The translations under genes were made by a program, and so were the position numbers. Positions 1-12,599 of a stretch of DNA of 64,000 bases are shown piece by piece. Origin of the DNA: Patiria pectinifera (taxonomy: Eukaryota > Echinodermata > Asteroidea > Valvatida > Asterinidae); NCBI GenBank assembly GCA_029964075.1, contig CM057146.1, forward strand, positions 8,203,501-8,267,500, given 5' to 3'. Under the pieces are notes generated by a model. It was not told where the DNA came from. It searched no databases and saw nothing but the letters and a program-made list of their open reading frames with translations. Position 1 is the first letter of the stretch. Each line of letters starts with the position of its first letter.

Positions 1-70
1 ATAGCCGTAGGAAAATGATTTGTGGGAGCTGCATTGTTCTTGGTCTGGTGGTGTTCAAAAGGCTTTACTT

Positions 71-190
71 CGTTCTTTAGAAACCTGTTTTCGAAAGACT
101 TTGGAATGTTTCAAAACGAATATATCAATGGGAATTGTGAGACGCAGAGAAATGATCGATAAATCTTTCAGAATTTTCAATTTGAAACAA
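71..190. repeat. Direct repeat, left copy
   Basis: About 120 bp, from CGTTCTTTAGAAACC to a run around CAATTTGAAAC, match 5263-5384 closely in the same orientation (small indels only). The two copies bracket the 1-5.4 kb block of tandem and mobile repeats. No terminal structure was recognised, so the class is unknown. No gene was recognised in 1-1050. Confidence 0.7.
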
Positions 191-213
191 GAGCGGCAAA
201 CTTCAATACGACA

Positions 214-309
214 GTTGGGGTTGGGGAGGTGTGGGTCTAGACTGTCATTGTGTGTGTGTCGGGGTTGGGGGAAGGTGTGGGTCTAGACTGTCATTGTGTT
301 TGTGTGTCA
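214..309. repeat. Two-unit GT-rich minisatellite
   Basis: Two tandem units of about 47-49 bp, each containing GGTGTGGGTCTAGACTGTC followed by a TG run and a GGGGTTGGGG stretch. It is low-complexity and not coding. Confidence 0.75.
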
Positions 310-1050
310 TGCACCATTATTATATTCAAAGTTGTGCTGCGGATTGCTACCAGCGTCACAAGCAAGTACCCTTTTCCCAAGGACACATCCTTGCTGCCAT
401 TAAACCTCTTTTTTTGGCGCCCCATCCATCACTGCTCCAAACAGGTTAACTATACAGGTTGAATCAAAACCATGGGAATATTCTTGAATATGGTTGAGAC
501 GAAAGGCGGCATCGTGCCCGGTGCTGCCGGTCATTAAAAGTTCACAAACGGTAGTAAAAGTTCATATTATTTCTGTTTCCGGGTGGGTGTGGGGGCTTAT
601 ACTCTCTTATTTCCAAAAACAGAGTGAAATTCTGTCTTAAACTGGGGACAAGACGATTACCATGAATTCATTCCCTCAATTAGATTTAGCTTCATTCACT
701 ACATCAGATTTCATTTTCTAACCCCCGGCCACCTAAAACTGGAGTGATTTCACTCTAAATCGTCCTGTTCCCAACCTTGTGTGGAAGAACGAGTGAAAGT
801 TCCCTCTTTGGAAATCAGAAAATACATCATACCTGGTTCTGCATAGGTAACTTTTCAGAGGCTATCGTAAGATACAATAATACGTATTTAGAAAGCGCAC
901 GTATCCACCAATATTGGTGCTCAAGCCGCTACATCATTATTACCCTGCTCATTGGGCCTATGAAACATTCCTAACACCATCTCAGCTCCCTGGGGAGTGT
1001 ACAGCTCGATGCTGCCATTTCGGTGCAAAGCAGCTAAACTGCCAATACCC

Positions 1051-2227
1051 GAGGGCACACGCACCACAACCCCCATGCTTGTATCATCAAAGGCACAATT
1101 CCCCCATCTTCCTTATTTATCTGCCCCACTATTACATGTACGTTCACCGCTTTACAACAATTCGGGCAAATTTTGCCTGCATTCCGGACTTAAAATACGT
1201 TAATTCTCACCAAGGCTGCTACCCTTAATACTTTTTTTTTTCGTTCTTTTACCTGTTAACACGGTGAAGATTAACGCCGGTGCGCACCACTAAGCTCCGA
1301 CGCGATAAAGGACAACTCTTGGAAAAGGTGTCCTTGCTTTGTCAGTCTTCTTTTAAAAAGGATTAGGAATTGGGGGAAGCAGGTGAATAAAGGACTTTTT
1401 ACTGGTGAAAGAACCAGACCGTGCTTTATGGTATTAGGTTGCAATCTTTGCAGTGATTTCCCGTAAACAAGTATAAATGAGAAATCGACAGAAAAACATA
1501 TCGGCCCACGAAGTACTCGCAGACCAACAAGAATTCTGTTCTCCTGGGGTAGGCTGGTTCCCGCCCCAGAAATCAGTATCAATAATGTATGGACCGGGAG
1601 CCAGTCGGCTCGCAAGGCGGATCCGGTTTTTGACCAAAATTAAAACCGTTTGTCAGAGGATTGCAGACTCCCAAGAAAATACATAACTTCGAAATGTACT
1701 GAGAGCAAAAAATAATCGAATTTCTTAAAGAGCACGGGAACGCAACCTTAGCCTAAGTTGAAAGTAATTGTTTGCTTTGAATGACACTTATGAGCTAGAT
1801 GTTCATAGATGAAAGGGTCTTAAAAGCGTTTTACCAAACATGTGGTGCTACAATATATACTGAATGGTGTCTTAAAGCAATCCACAACCTCGAGATCAGA
1901 GCGACCTTGTGTCCATTATTGCTCCTGGGATGGAGAGACGCAATTGTGATCTAATGTTTTACCCAAGAACACAGTCACTATTATAGTCCCCATGTTAGAC
2001 TTTGAAACCACATACTATCGCGTATGTATATAGCACACCGTAGCCGAGTAAAGAGTATTTCCGAAGATTTTCTTATGTATCCCTTTCTTGGATGGTCTGT
2101 ACGTGTCTTATTTAGAAAACACATTTGGATACTTTGTTTAGGGCAACACAAAAAAACAGGACTGGGAGCAGGGCCGGATTAAAGTGTTTCGTAGGCCTTG
2201 TGCACCAGTGTTCCGTAGACCCTAAAC
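1051..2227. repeat. Tandem duplication unit 1
   Basis: This ~1.18 kb unit begins GAGGGCACACGCACCACAAC and ends just before the same words recur at 2228. Unit 2 (2228-4725) aligns along the whole length once its transposon (2336-3600) is discounted. No convincing gene is present; the reading frames in the shared 1434-1690 / 3853-4150 part are open on both strands but have no start context, splice sites or recognisable family. Its words CCATGCTTGTATCATCAAAG and following also occur at about 22.02 kb. Confidence 0.75.
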
Positions 2228-4725
2228 GAGGGCACACGCACCACAACCCCCATGCTTGTATCATCAAAGGCACAATTTCCCCATCCCCCTTATTTATCTG
2301 CCCCACTATTACATGTACGTTCACCGCTTCACACCTAGTCTAGGGGCTAGACGCTGTTCTTGTTTGCTTCGCCGATAACCCGCCACCGCGGTAACCGGCC
2401 ACCGCGACAGGGCGCTATCACGACCAACCAATATCACCCACGAACCTGTCAGAAAAACGTCTAGGGTACTTGCTTAAATTTCCCCCCGAAAAATGGGGGA
2501 AACTAGTGCGCGTGCGCCAATTGTGTATGTAATTTCCACTTCACGCACGCGCACACACGAAACAGATCTGCCATAAAATTGCACAATAGTCTGGTAGCTC
2601 GCTATACTACTGGCTGGAAGTTTCGGACATATACAGTGGATAATTGTCTGCTGTCGGCTGAGCCGCGGGTTGCCAGCCGGCCGAGTACGGCGCCGGGCCC
2701 GCCTGGGGTAGCATTGCAGTACGCTCGCGCTGTTTGGTTCGTAAAATACGACTGAGACATGGCACACACGCACACACCCCCACATGCACCATAACATGTA
2801 TACATGTACACACATGTTGTACATGTACATGTACATGTACTATAGGATGCAACCCTGCAAATAAATTCCCATAGACACTAGTGCTAAATGCCCATACTTC
2901 AAAATTCTTTTAAAAATACTCAGAACTCTCACAGGTATTTAAGCTGCACAGAAAAATGATGATCGACATGTCGTCTTTCAATTTCTTTTCAAATTTTGGT
3001 GGGTTGACCATTGACTTTTCGAGAAATTCTCGCCCAAAGAAGACGACCCCTATTTTCCCCAAAGCGGAACGGCAGCCATCTTGAAAAACGATCCCTCCAC
3101 AACATGGCAAAATAGCGCCACTTTCAAGCCCAATTGTATCCAAAATGCTCAGAATTGGGAGCCCCAAGTCCGGGCCAGAGGTTCATTGCCATATCTCTTC
3201 AATTCCCCAATGTTATGGCTCCCAGAACTCTCTAATATAGAATATTTTGAGGGTATAACTTTTATTCATGAGCTCGGCGGATTGATTTAGGCCTATTTAC
3301 CGGTGTGCACCCATCATGATTCAATCCGCGGGATATATACGGCGCGGTAGGGTACGTCAGGGGATCAAACTATGAATATGCATATATTTCGGGTAATTAT
3401 GCAACATAATACGCGCTACATACATTAGGCAAAGCAGATGCGCGCGCATTACACAACCAATAGCAAGTGCCCTAGACGTTGTTCTGACAGGTTCGTGGGT
3501 GATATTAGTTGGTCGTGATAGCGCCCTCTCGCGGTAGCCGGTTATCGCGGTGGCTGGTTATCGGCGTAGCAAACAAGAACAGCGTCTAGCCCCTAGACTA
3601 CTTCACACCAATTTGGTCAAATTTTGCCCTGCATTTCGGAATTAAAATACTTTAATTCTCACCAAGGCTGCTGCCCTTAATACGTTTTTTTTTTTCGTTC
3701 TTCTACCTGTTTACACAGTGAATAATAACGCCGGTGCGCACCACTGAGCTCCGACGCGATAAAGGACAACTCTTTGAAAAGGTGGCCTTGCTTTGGCAGT
3801 CTTCTTATAAAAAGGATTAGGAATTGGGGAAAGCAAGTGAATAAAGGAATTTTTACTGGTGAAAGAACTGCCGTGCTTTATGGTATGAGGTTGCAATCTT
3901 TGCAGTGATTTCCCGTAAACAAGTATAAATGAGACATCGACAGAAAAACATATCGGCCCGCGAAGTACTCGCAGCCCAACAAGAATTCTGTTCTCCTGGG
4001 GTAGGCTGGTTCCCGCCCCAGAAATCAGTATCAATAATGTATGGACCGGGAGCCAGTCGGCTCTCAATGCGGATCATGTTTTCGACCAAAATTAAAACCG
4101 TTTGTCAGAGGGTTGCAGACGCCAAAGAAAACACACAACTTAAACATTAATTAAGAGAAAGAAATCGAATTTAAAAGAGCACGGGAACGCAACTTTAAGT
4201 TTGAAAGTAATTGTTTACTTAATGATTCTTTTAATGAGCTACATGTTCATAGATTTGAAATGGTCTTAAAAAGCGTAGAGTTTGTTTGCCAAACATGTGG
4301 TGCTATATACAATGTATACTGAATGGTGTCTTAAAGCAATCCACAACCTCGAGATCAGAGCGACCTCGTGTCCATTATTGCTTGTGGGATGGAGAGACGC
4401 AATTGTGATCTAATGTCTTACCCAAGAACACAATCACTATTATAGTCCCCATGTTAGACTTTGAAACCACATACTATCGCGTATGTATTGCACACTGTAG
4501 CCGATGGGCACGGCGTTTCACAGTTGTATTTGCCCATCTTACAAAGAGTACTTCCTAAGATTTTCTTATGTATACCTTTCTAGGATGGTCTGCGTCTTAT
4601 TAAGAAAACACATTTGGATACTTTGTTTAGGGCAACACAAAAAAAACAGGCCTGGTAGCAGGGCCGGATTAAAGTGTTCCGTAGGCCTACCATAGGCCTT
4701 GTGCACCAGTGTTCCGTAGGCCCTA
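2228..4725. repeat. Tandem duplication unit 2, carrying a transposon
   Basis: Second copy of the ~1.2 kb unit at 1051-2227, lengthened by the element at 2336-3600. The undisturbed sister copy shows the pre-insertion sequence at about 1150-1175. Small indels and scattered substitutions separate the units, so the duplication is not brand new, and the transposon arrived after it or in only one copy. Confidence 0.75.
2336..3600. mobile_element. Mutator-like (MULE) non-autonomous DNA transposon
   Basis: The 1,265-bp element has terminal inverted repeats of about 139 bp (left 2336-2474, right about 3462-3600; both read TAGTCTAGGGGCTAGACGCT inward, with few mismatches). It is flanked by a perfect 9-bp direct repeat CTTCACACC (2327-2335 and 3601-3609). 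The tandem copy at about 1155-1175 has the same flank uninterrupted. Long terminal repeats plus a 9-bp target duplication fit the Mutator superfamily. No transposase was seen inside. The interior has CA/TG and ACATGT runs (2760-2845) and a fragment (about 2990-3125) shared with 13.95-14.10 kb. Confidence 0.8.
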
Positions 4726-7100
4726 CTCCGCACTAGGTACCAGTACCAATTTCATGTTGATGCATGCTAAGCCGTGCTAAGCAAGCCAGTCCCAACTGGT
4801 AGCTAAAAAAGCCTGATGTCACACGATGGTATGTTTCGAATTCGAAGGCCCTCATTTTTTTTCTTCGTAGGCCCCCGAATTTTTCGTAGGCCCCAGGCAC
4901 AGTGTCTACTCTGCCTGTTTGATTATGGGCCTGCCTGGGAGAGGAGGAATAATGGCCCACTTCTTCATAACCCGTCCATTTTATGCAACATTGTCCCGTG
5001 GGTGACCCTTGCCAGAGTGCTTTCGAAACTTTGAAAGTGGGACGGTACTTTTTCCTCCTGCATGAACAGTTTTGAAAAAATTCTTTACAATATGTCTGAA
5101 CGTATTGTAAGTTGCAAAGAATGGACCGATTGTGAAGGTAACTGCGTCGGTCGATTTGCTGTATTGGTTTAGCTTGGTTTGGCTTGGCTTGGTGGATTCT
5201 AAATTTAATGGGGAACAAATTGTTAAATGGAAAGACGTCATCTTTTGTGCGGTTTTTTTTTTCGTTCTTTAGAAACCTTTTTTCGAAAGACTTCGGAAGT
5301 TTCAAAAGAATATTTCAATGGGAATTGTGAGACGCAGAGAAATGATCGATTGTGTCGGTAAATCTTTCAGAAATTTCAATTTAAAAAAAAAAACTTACGG
5401 AAATTAGCTTGCAGGAGCTGTTAATGTTAGCTTGTTAGTTTACCGCAAACTGATGTGGTTGTTTAGGGGCATCTCGAGTGCTACAGATTGATTGCATTGC
5501 AGCCATATGTGAGGTGTGTGCTAATTGTTCAACAGGATTACGCTTGCCCTCCGGTGCATTCATTATTAACGAATTTACACAATAAAACACACCACAAGAT
5601 GGCCGCTGAATGCAATCGGTCTAGTCCTGTTACTTTCTGCCCTTGATACTTGAACCCAGGGCCTCCCGCTAGGTTTGCACTGTGCAGTCCACCTCAATGT
5701 CCATCACAAGTCCAGCGAAGAAGCGAAATTCTCCCAAAGTACAGTCCTCATAACTATTAAAATGTTTAATGCTTCTGCAAATTTCCATTTTCATGAGCAA
5801 AACTGTGAAGTCATTCCGAGCAGAAACCTCAATGTTACAGCCATTTCAGCACAAAATGATGTTAGAATTTTGGAAATTTGCTGTCCTAGTGTTTCTTTAA
5901 TTTTTTGTGTTCGTACATGGCAGTACGCCAGTAAGTAAATCTTTCTCACAAATTCATTCAATGAGCAAAATGTTGGGTTCACAATTTGATCAAGAAGGCC
6001 CCTAAACTGGACTGTACCTTCCCCTTACGGTATCACAGCAACAGCGCCCTCAGTTGTCCAGAAAAAAGTATGGAACATTTTTAATGATTAAAGAATTGAA
6101 CTTTTCGATAAAATTAACGAAAAAGGGATGTCAAATAGCATTCATACAAAGTCATTACACAAAAAAGTCATTACATGAAGCCTCTGAGCAAACTCCATTT
6201 CACAGACAGACTACAGTTTATGCACTATGGGCCTATATTCTAATGCCTGTGCATGAATAACCATGGCAACCCTAGTGTTAATACTAATAATATCTAATAT
6301 TTTATTCAGCAGATTGACATACACACAATTACAATAAATACATAAAGTTTGATATTAAAACAAAAAGGATATACAAACAATAAGAAACCAAGTAAACACT
6401 ACACACGAAAGACAGAACGTGGACAGTGCATGGCAGTCAAGGAGAAGAAAAGTGAAACAAAATAATGTCGCCAATAGGGCGTGTCTCTCTCTGGAGGAAG
6501 AACCTAGTCATTTTTTTAAAGGAATGATCCAATTTGGTTATAATTATTGTTAAACCCTCTTGTCCTTTTTCAAATGACCTCCACTCTATCATTAATCCAT
6601 TAAACAAAACCGGCAATTACATGCATATGATTTATTTCTTAAATAGGGAGTCTTGCTGTTCACAACATGATAGCATTTGTATCCGACTTCAATTACAAGT
6701 CAAAATGGCTACTTTAGAAGTCAACACAGCTTATGGGTGTACATTAACCTGTTATGTTTGTCGCCAAAAGAACGTGCAGGTCAGATGCAATGCCGTACCC
6801 TCACACCACTTGATTAAGTCATTGGAAATAAGTTGAAAAACATGAATTCCGGACCTTGACAAGTTTCCAAATTTGTAAAACAAATTCTCTGTTGTGATTC
6901 CCGATAGACCATGTACAAAACCAAGATTAATCTGTAAGTTAGTGTGACCTTGCTCCATGGTATGACAATAGGCACCCCACGTACCACCATAATAGCCCAT
7001 CCAGGGGTTGTACACAACACACAAACGTTGCCTAACCTTCGCGAACGATTTTCATTGGATAGGCATCATAAAAGTTGCTGGACGCACCCCACAGAAAGTG
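4726..7100. other. Intergenic, no gene recognised
   Basis: Contains a TTGG/CTTGG-rich stretch near 5165-5200 and the right copy of the 120-bp direct repeat at 5263-5384. An AT-rich stretch near 6290-6400 resembles, on the minus strand, a retroposon-like 3' tail with AATAAA, but no body was recognised. Reading frames here lack splice context or family resemblance. Confidence 0.5.
5263..5384. repeat. Direct repeat, right copy
   Basis: Right partner of 71-190, same orientation, with short indels such as an extra TGTGTCGG. Confidence 0.7.
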
Positions 7101-7119
7101 AATGGTAACTTTAACCTTG

Positions 7120-7128
7120 CATAAAAAG
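7120..7128 (+). promoter_or_regulatory. Possible TATA-like box of the ependymin-related gene
   Basis: CATAAAAAG lies about 250 bp before the start codon, in a block also present upstream of the second copy (about 15,580-15,700, where it reads CATAGAAAG). The distance implies a long 5' leader, so this is only a candidate. Confidence 0.25.
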
Positions 7129-7370
7129 TTGAAATTTGCATACTTCTGATTTTTTTCGGTAGCTGTACGGTCGACTGCAAATCAACAATTGATAACCAGG
7201 TACCACAAATGAGACTTAAGCCGTGATTCACTTGTACATGTACAAGGAACCGTGGCCCTTGGTGAAGCCAGCCGCGCTAGCCCCACTCTGTACCCAGCCC
7301 CAGCTTAATCCGTGCGCTCAATCGCCATACACACTTCTGCTACTGGATTGAAAAATAAAGTACGGGAAAA

Positions 7371-10300
7371 ATGTTGTCTGGGCTGCTCGTCTGTGTGTTG
7401 GTGGTGGGGGCGGTGGCTTCCAAACCCGGTATGCCAAGGGGAGCCGCTCGCGGTGGCCTTCAGGATCGTCGGGAGGAACCAGAGCGCTGCTGTGCTCCAC
7501 GCTACTTCACAGCGGATCACTGTAAGTAATACAGTCTAAGCCACAATATTTTATTAAAATACATGCTAATTTTGGTGTTAAATTTTGTGCTGTGATTATT
7601 AACCACTTCCTGTAGAATGAAGTACATTTGTTGCCACATTTTAAGATGGTCAATCAATGCAAATACAAATGTACGTTTGAAACTCTGGATACGGAAAGAT
7701 TCCCTTGTCTGGCTATCACTAACTGTTCCCTTCAGTGACCTATCAGCCATCAGAAAGTGATTGCGACCTAAAAAGTCGAATTTAGCAGGGAAAATATAAG
7801 TTGATACTGAGAAAACACTTGGAATGTTCAGACATGTCTCATAGGGTTTGTGCACAGGATGACGAGTGGTGGCCAGATATGGAAAACTTTCCCTGGAGAG
7901 ATTTGACATAACCATCGCAATGTATGAAGTATCCACCATTCCCTTTGCCCTTAATAAACGCCTCCTAACCTGCCCGGTCTTACTTCCACCTTTCAAACCT
8001 TTTTGCTCCCCTCCCTCCCACGTTTGCCTGTCCCACCCTCCTTCTTTCTCCCTCTATCCCTCTTGACCCTCCTAAGCTCCCAAAGCGCCATCGTAGCTTT
8101 TTACGCTTATGTAAATATTAAACGCTTCTATTTTCGTAAGCCTCACATTGTCTTAATGTCTTGAGCTCGATCATGTTAATTTCCTACCGTTGCCCTGTTT
8201 ACTGTTCAATTATACTGTGTACCGTGTCATTGACTGTGCAATAATGCTGCCTTAATGCTGGTTACTCTGGATTGAAAAAAAGCCTTAATATATGCATGTG
8301 AATTTTTGACAATCTTCTTGCAGTTTTGACCTCAACCACTGTCAAGGACGGCAAGCTATCGGTTGAGATTGACGAAGTCAATGGGGCTTACGACGCTGTG
8401 TTCGAGCGACTTGCTCTCAAAGTCGTGGTCGATTACCTAAATGGGACGGAGGTCCACCTGAAATTCATCGGCTTGTACGAAGAGGTGAGTGTGGTCTGGC
8501 AACAATCAAACAGTCCAAAAAATGTGGCTTTTTAAAAAGATCTGAAGAAAGAATGTAGTATAAGTTGTATAACTGCACGGCGGCACTCACAGAAATGCTT
8601 ACTGTAGGTACATGACTTGTGTAGTTTCAAACTAATGAAGTTTTACTTCACAATACGTAAAACAAAAATGAGAAAAATGCTGGGGTGCCGGTGTCATAAT
8701 GAAAATCGGACTCGTATGAAAATCGGACTCTTTTTCCCTTTTATTGGTTAAACCCTCTCACGTGACCGGTCCCTCTCCTAATTATCTATGCATGAGCATG
8801 CGCAATACCACCAATGAGTCCGTATTTCATGAAAACCTAAATTTATGGTACACCGGCAAACGTCGGGTATTGACGTGATTGGCTTGTGACAATTACACCT
8901 GAACTTTTGTGGAATACTGTACATAACTATGTGGACCCCAGATGACAGTCAAAACGAATGCTTTAATAAACCATCTGTATGATGTTCAGGTCAATTAACC
9001 GATATTAATCTGACAACCTCTATAACTGCTACTGTAAAGGACGATTTAAACTTTATTTTCCTCCCGTTATTTTCATATTGATAGGGTCTCACCTACACCA
9101 TCTTGGAGCATCAGGGGGAGAGTATCTGCTTCAAGGGGGAGACACAGGAAAGATTTCATGAAGACTGTCTGACCGGTAAGTACTGTTGTAACACTTGTGC
9201 ACACTTAGCACAGTTCTTGGGGAGGAGTTGTGGGGGGGGGGGAGAGTGACATTTTGGCGGAGGTAATACAAAATCTGAATAACATTATTGTAGTCCGACT
9301 ACAATCAAAAGGGCAAACGAACCATCACAAATGCAATTCAATTCTGGCCCCTCTGCCGGTAATTAAAAAGTGTGCACATTTGTCAGCATAGGCCTAAATA
9401 AGACATTTTCAGAGCTAATCTAATCTTTTTAATCTGATCATGCCACAGAGGACTTCAAATTTATCGGCAAGACAACCCTGGGTGATTTTGATATGGTCGT
9501 GGAGAACTGGTACCAAGTCATCGGGAACGGGACCGCGCATACAGTCAAGAGCGTTCAGGAGGAAGGCTGTACACCTGTCGGCGCACTGACCCGCATATTC
9601 GACCCAGCCACAGGTAATAACCGGGGGCCCTATTTCATGGACCTGGTAAGCACAGAAATCAGCTACGAGCACCGACAATATTTGCTTATAATGCAGGGGC
9701 CAATGTCATGAAGCTGCTTCGCAGACAAAAAAAGCTGGCTTATAAAAGTAGGTTACCAGCCAAAACGCCATGTGGTTTTTATGCTGAGCAAACAACAGCT
9801 GAATACCAATCACAAGCAATAGACATCATACGGAGTTTTGGCGGGTAACCTGCTTTCTTAAGCCAGTGTTTTTGTGTGTGTGTTGAGCAAATGTTTGTGC
9901 TTTTCTATGATTTTGGCCGCAGGGTACCAGCCACAAATTGCCTGCGACTTAAAAGGCCATGTTCTTGAACTGAGAGGGCGCTTTGAGTTATGATCAGCAA
10001 TGAATTGGAAATAATTCACGAGTTCACACATTCCAACAGCTCAAAAACTATGTTTTCGTTTCAATGCCTAAATTGTAAGCTTTACGTTAAGGTACTAAAT
10101 TGTTTTAATTAACGGGCTTTTTCTTGTATTGGTAGCCAGAAAATGGCGTCGTTACATACAGATCGGCTTGTATGTTGTCTATCGGACCCAAGTGATATTT
10201 GCTTGACGCACAAATAAGCGAAGCAATTTTTCCCGCTCAGCATCTCCAATGTGAACTCCTGTGGAGTATGACAGACACAGTATGAGGGCTTCCTATTGCA

Positions 10301-12067
10301 TCTGCCATATTTCAAAAATATTTTTAATGGACCTTGCATGCAGTGGCCAATTTAACAAACAGAAAGAAAAAAACATTGCTAAGCAGTAGGCTTAAGACGA
10401 ATCCCAAATTAGCATTGAGACCGAGACTCTCAGTGCTAAGCCATTGTATGAATTGAGGACCTTTTTGTTTAATCCTCTCAACAAAAGACAGGGCTGATCC
10501 CCTCGGTTTCAGTGCCTATTTGAAATGTGTCTATTGTGTCAAAATATTCCCTACTGTAGCTGTATGGATTGTACACCGATGCTCTAACAGCAGTTTCATT
10601 AAGACAAATCAATTTTTAAAATTAGCCAAATCACATGTCACCAGTACCAGGGAATGAACAGTAACCGAGGATTCCTTTGTCACATTGATAAACTAGTCAG
10701 TTGACTTGGAATTGGATGTATTTGTGATTGACTTGCTATCAATGGCGGAGAGCCATGGTCTATGTTAGGTGAGCAGATTCGTTGATTAATTATGCAAAAC
10801 AACCGCCTTTTGACCTCTAGATTTTGGCCAATCAGTGGGCGCTTTCTATCTGAGATCTTCAGTCATTCATCCGTTGTCGCGTATTTTTATTTAGACATGG
10901 ATGGGAAAAACCCTAGACACGGCAGCAAAGGCTGTAGTCACGTGCTCTTATGTTACACGATAGCCGCAAGCTTGTCTACGTTTTATCGATCTATATCCCC
11001 GGCCGTAATTGTTGTATTACAAAACACTACATTCGAATTGACCAATCAAACAGTTAGTTCTGATTTGGAAAAGGAAACGACATCACGATTTAGTAAAGTC
11101 GACTCCGATTGGCTGAAGTGCAGGATCGCATAAATCTGCATGGGGATTGCTTAGATATATCAAACGTTAGACAGGAAACTGAGCTCCGTGGATAACGGGT
11201 GATACTCATACTAATCATTGGCCGGTGGTGACTTCAACCCCGTGAACTCTGACCTTTTGCTGTGGTTTCTTACAGGAGACGAAATTGCTGTTCTGGAAGC
11301 CAGAACCTTCAACTTCGAACTGGGAATCTGCGATCCGGAGCAATTCAAACCCCCGCAAAGCTGTGACGAGGTGAGTCATACAAACTATAGACATTTTGCA
11401 TGGAAGTCATCTTGGAGGTATACGGTGCGGGAGGTGCTGCCATCTTAAAGGTGCAGTCATCTTTGCGATGTTTTTGTGAGGGATACGAGTTGACCTGTTT
11501 GGCATTCATTGTGGATGGGTTCATATAACTAAATGAGTAAGTCATAAGATGGCTTATCCACAGGGTCCATTGAATATAACGTGTCCTCTGATGTCTTCAT
11601 GTAAACTTTGAGTTGTCGCTTCAAGTTGAATATCATATAATCGAAGAGAATACATATATCGCTCATGAATTCGGTTGCTGGGCATGCACTGTGTGCGCTG
11701 CATGTAATGTACTGATACCAGCATGCTCGAGGCAGAAATGGCTGCCAATTGTCCTTCGATATATCAACACTTACTCATTTCGACCATTGAGGGGGTTACT
11801 CGCTCACAGAGTCCAGGGGGGGGGAAGAAGCAAGTTTCTCAATTTCTCAGAATGCAAACAGTGTTCAGGGACTGAATGGATGTGAGGAACCCGCTTCAGA
11901 ACCATTGACAATAAAGCAGGGCTCTATCCGCTCACATTTTTTATTTCAATGGGCTTTAATCAGTTGTCTGCATTTTCCTTTATTTTTTTCTGCAGGGGCG
12001 TGCTTTGAAGAAGCCCTCGCCAGAGATGGTCAAGTTCCACAGCAAGAACATTCTCCGCCGCCTTTAA
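7371..12067 (+). CDS. Ependymin-related protein, six exons, complete
   Basis: Exons 7371-7521, 8324-8484, 9085-9175, 9449-9613, 11276-11370 and 11996-12067 join in frame to 244 aa; every intron is GT-AG (donors gtaagt, gtgagt, gtaagt, gtaata, gtgagt). Residues 1-17 are a signal peptide (MLSGLLVCVLVVGAVAS). The mature chain has CCAPRYF near 40-46, paired-cysteine regions SICF, EDCL and EEGCTPVG, and the family-like C-terminal block GICDPEQFKPPQSC followed by EMVKFHS. This spacing and the PV and P..F..P..C words match ependymin-related proteins, secreted glycoproteins of the extracellular matrix that bind lipid or calcium in characterised members. NGT occurs twice as a possible N-glycosylation site. 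The start is chosen because it opens the signal peptide and is shared with the second copy. The tandem partner at 15.86 kb is broken. Ligand and tissue cannot be read from sequence. Confidence 0.88.
7690..7890. repeat. Dispersed repeat fragment in intron 1
   Basis: The stretch around CAGTGACCTATCAGCCATCA to CCAGATATGG resembles the inner edge of the long terminal repeats at about 24.29-24.48 kb and, reversed, 30.14-30.34 kb, plus a fragment at about 26.18-26.39 kb. It is probably a scrap of the same transposon family. The second ependymin-related copy lacks the intron, so no empty site is available. Confidence 0.55.
10774..10850 (-). repeat. Dispersed ~75-bp CCAAT-containing module (copy 1)
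   Basis: On the minus strand it reads GATAGAAAGCGCCCACTGAT followed by TGGCCAAAATC, an AGGTCAAAAGGCGG block and ATTAATCAACGAATCTG. The same layout recurs at 14,183, 32,201, 36,194, 46,871 and 52,302. Here it lies in intron 4 of the ependymin-related gene. Confidence 0.65.
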
Positions 12068-12528
12068 ACTTCCCTCACAAATTTGAAGGGGAGGTTCAAG
12101 ACCAATTTTGCTTGTTGAAGTGATTTAAGTTCCAACTCTCTGCTTTTGCTTAGGTAGGCTAAATGTATAACAAATTGAGATAATTATATTTTCCAGACAA
12201 TTCCCATTATTAATAACATTCATTTTGTGTTAACTGAAATTCATTCGGTGCAGTTTTGAAGCGCAAGGGATCGTTGTGTAGGAGTTATTCACTCATTTGA
12301 ATAAGAAATGAGAAATCGTATCACAAAGGCTACTGGATTTGTATTAATAATCGTTGACCTTACAACACTTATCTCTACAAAAAAAAACGACATTATTTTT
12401 TGAAGTAGATTAGGTAACTCTTTTGGTGTTGGCAGTTATTATGTTGGTTTTTTTTCTTTGGTAATTCATGTCATCCCAATGTGACAGCTTAAAGTTCTCT
12501 GTGTAGCAATAGGCCAACTTTATCGTGA

Positions 12529-12534
12529 AATAAA
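12529..12534 (+). terminator. Candidate poly(A) signal, ependymin-related gene
   Basis: AATAAA about 460 bp after the stop codon. It lies in a 3' block that is also present after the second copy, where AATAAA is kept at 18,576-18,581. Confidence 0.5.
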
Positions 12535-12599
12535 CTTTTTTTTAAATAGCTTTACTGCAGCTGAAGCTTCATGTGTTGATATTCTCTTCAACTTGTATG

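Noticed and set aside
4733-5305. 190-aa minus-strand open frame
   Set aside because: It overlaps the repeated block at 5,263-5,384, is rich in simple KPNQAKP-like sequence, and shows no family resemblance, splice context or signal peptide.
7517-7996. 159-aa minus-strand open frame in intron 1 of the ependymin-related gene
   Set aside because: It overlaps a dispersed transposon fragment (7,690-7,890) whose other copies are not open in this frame.
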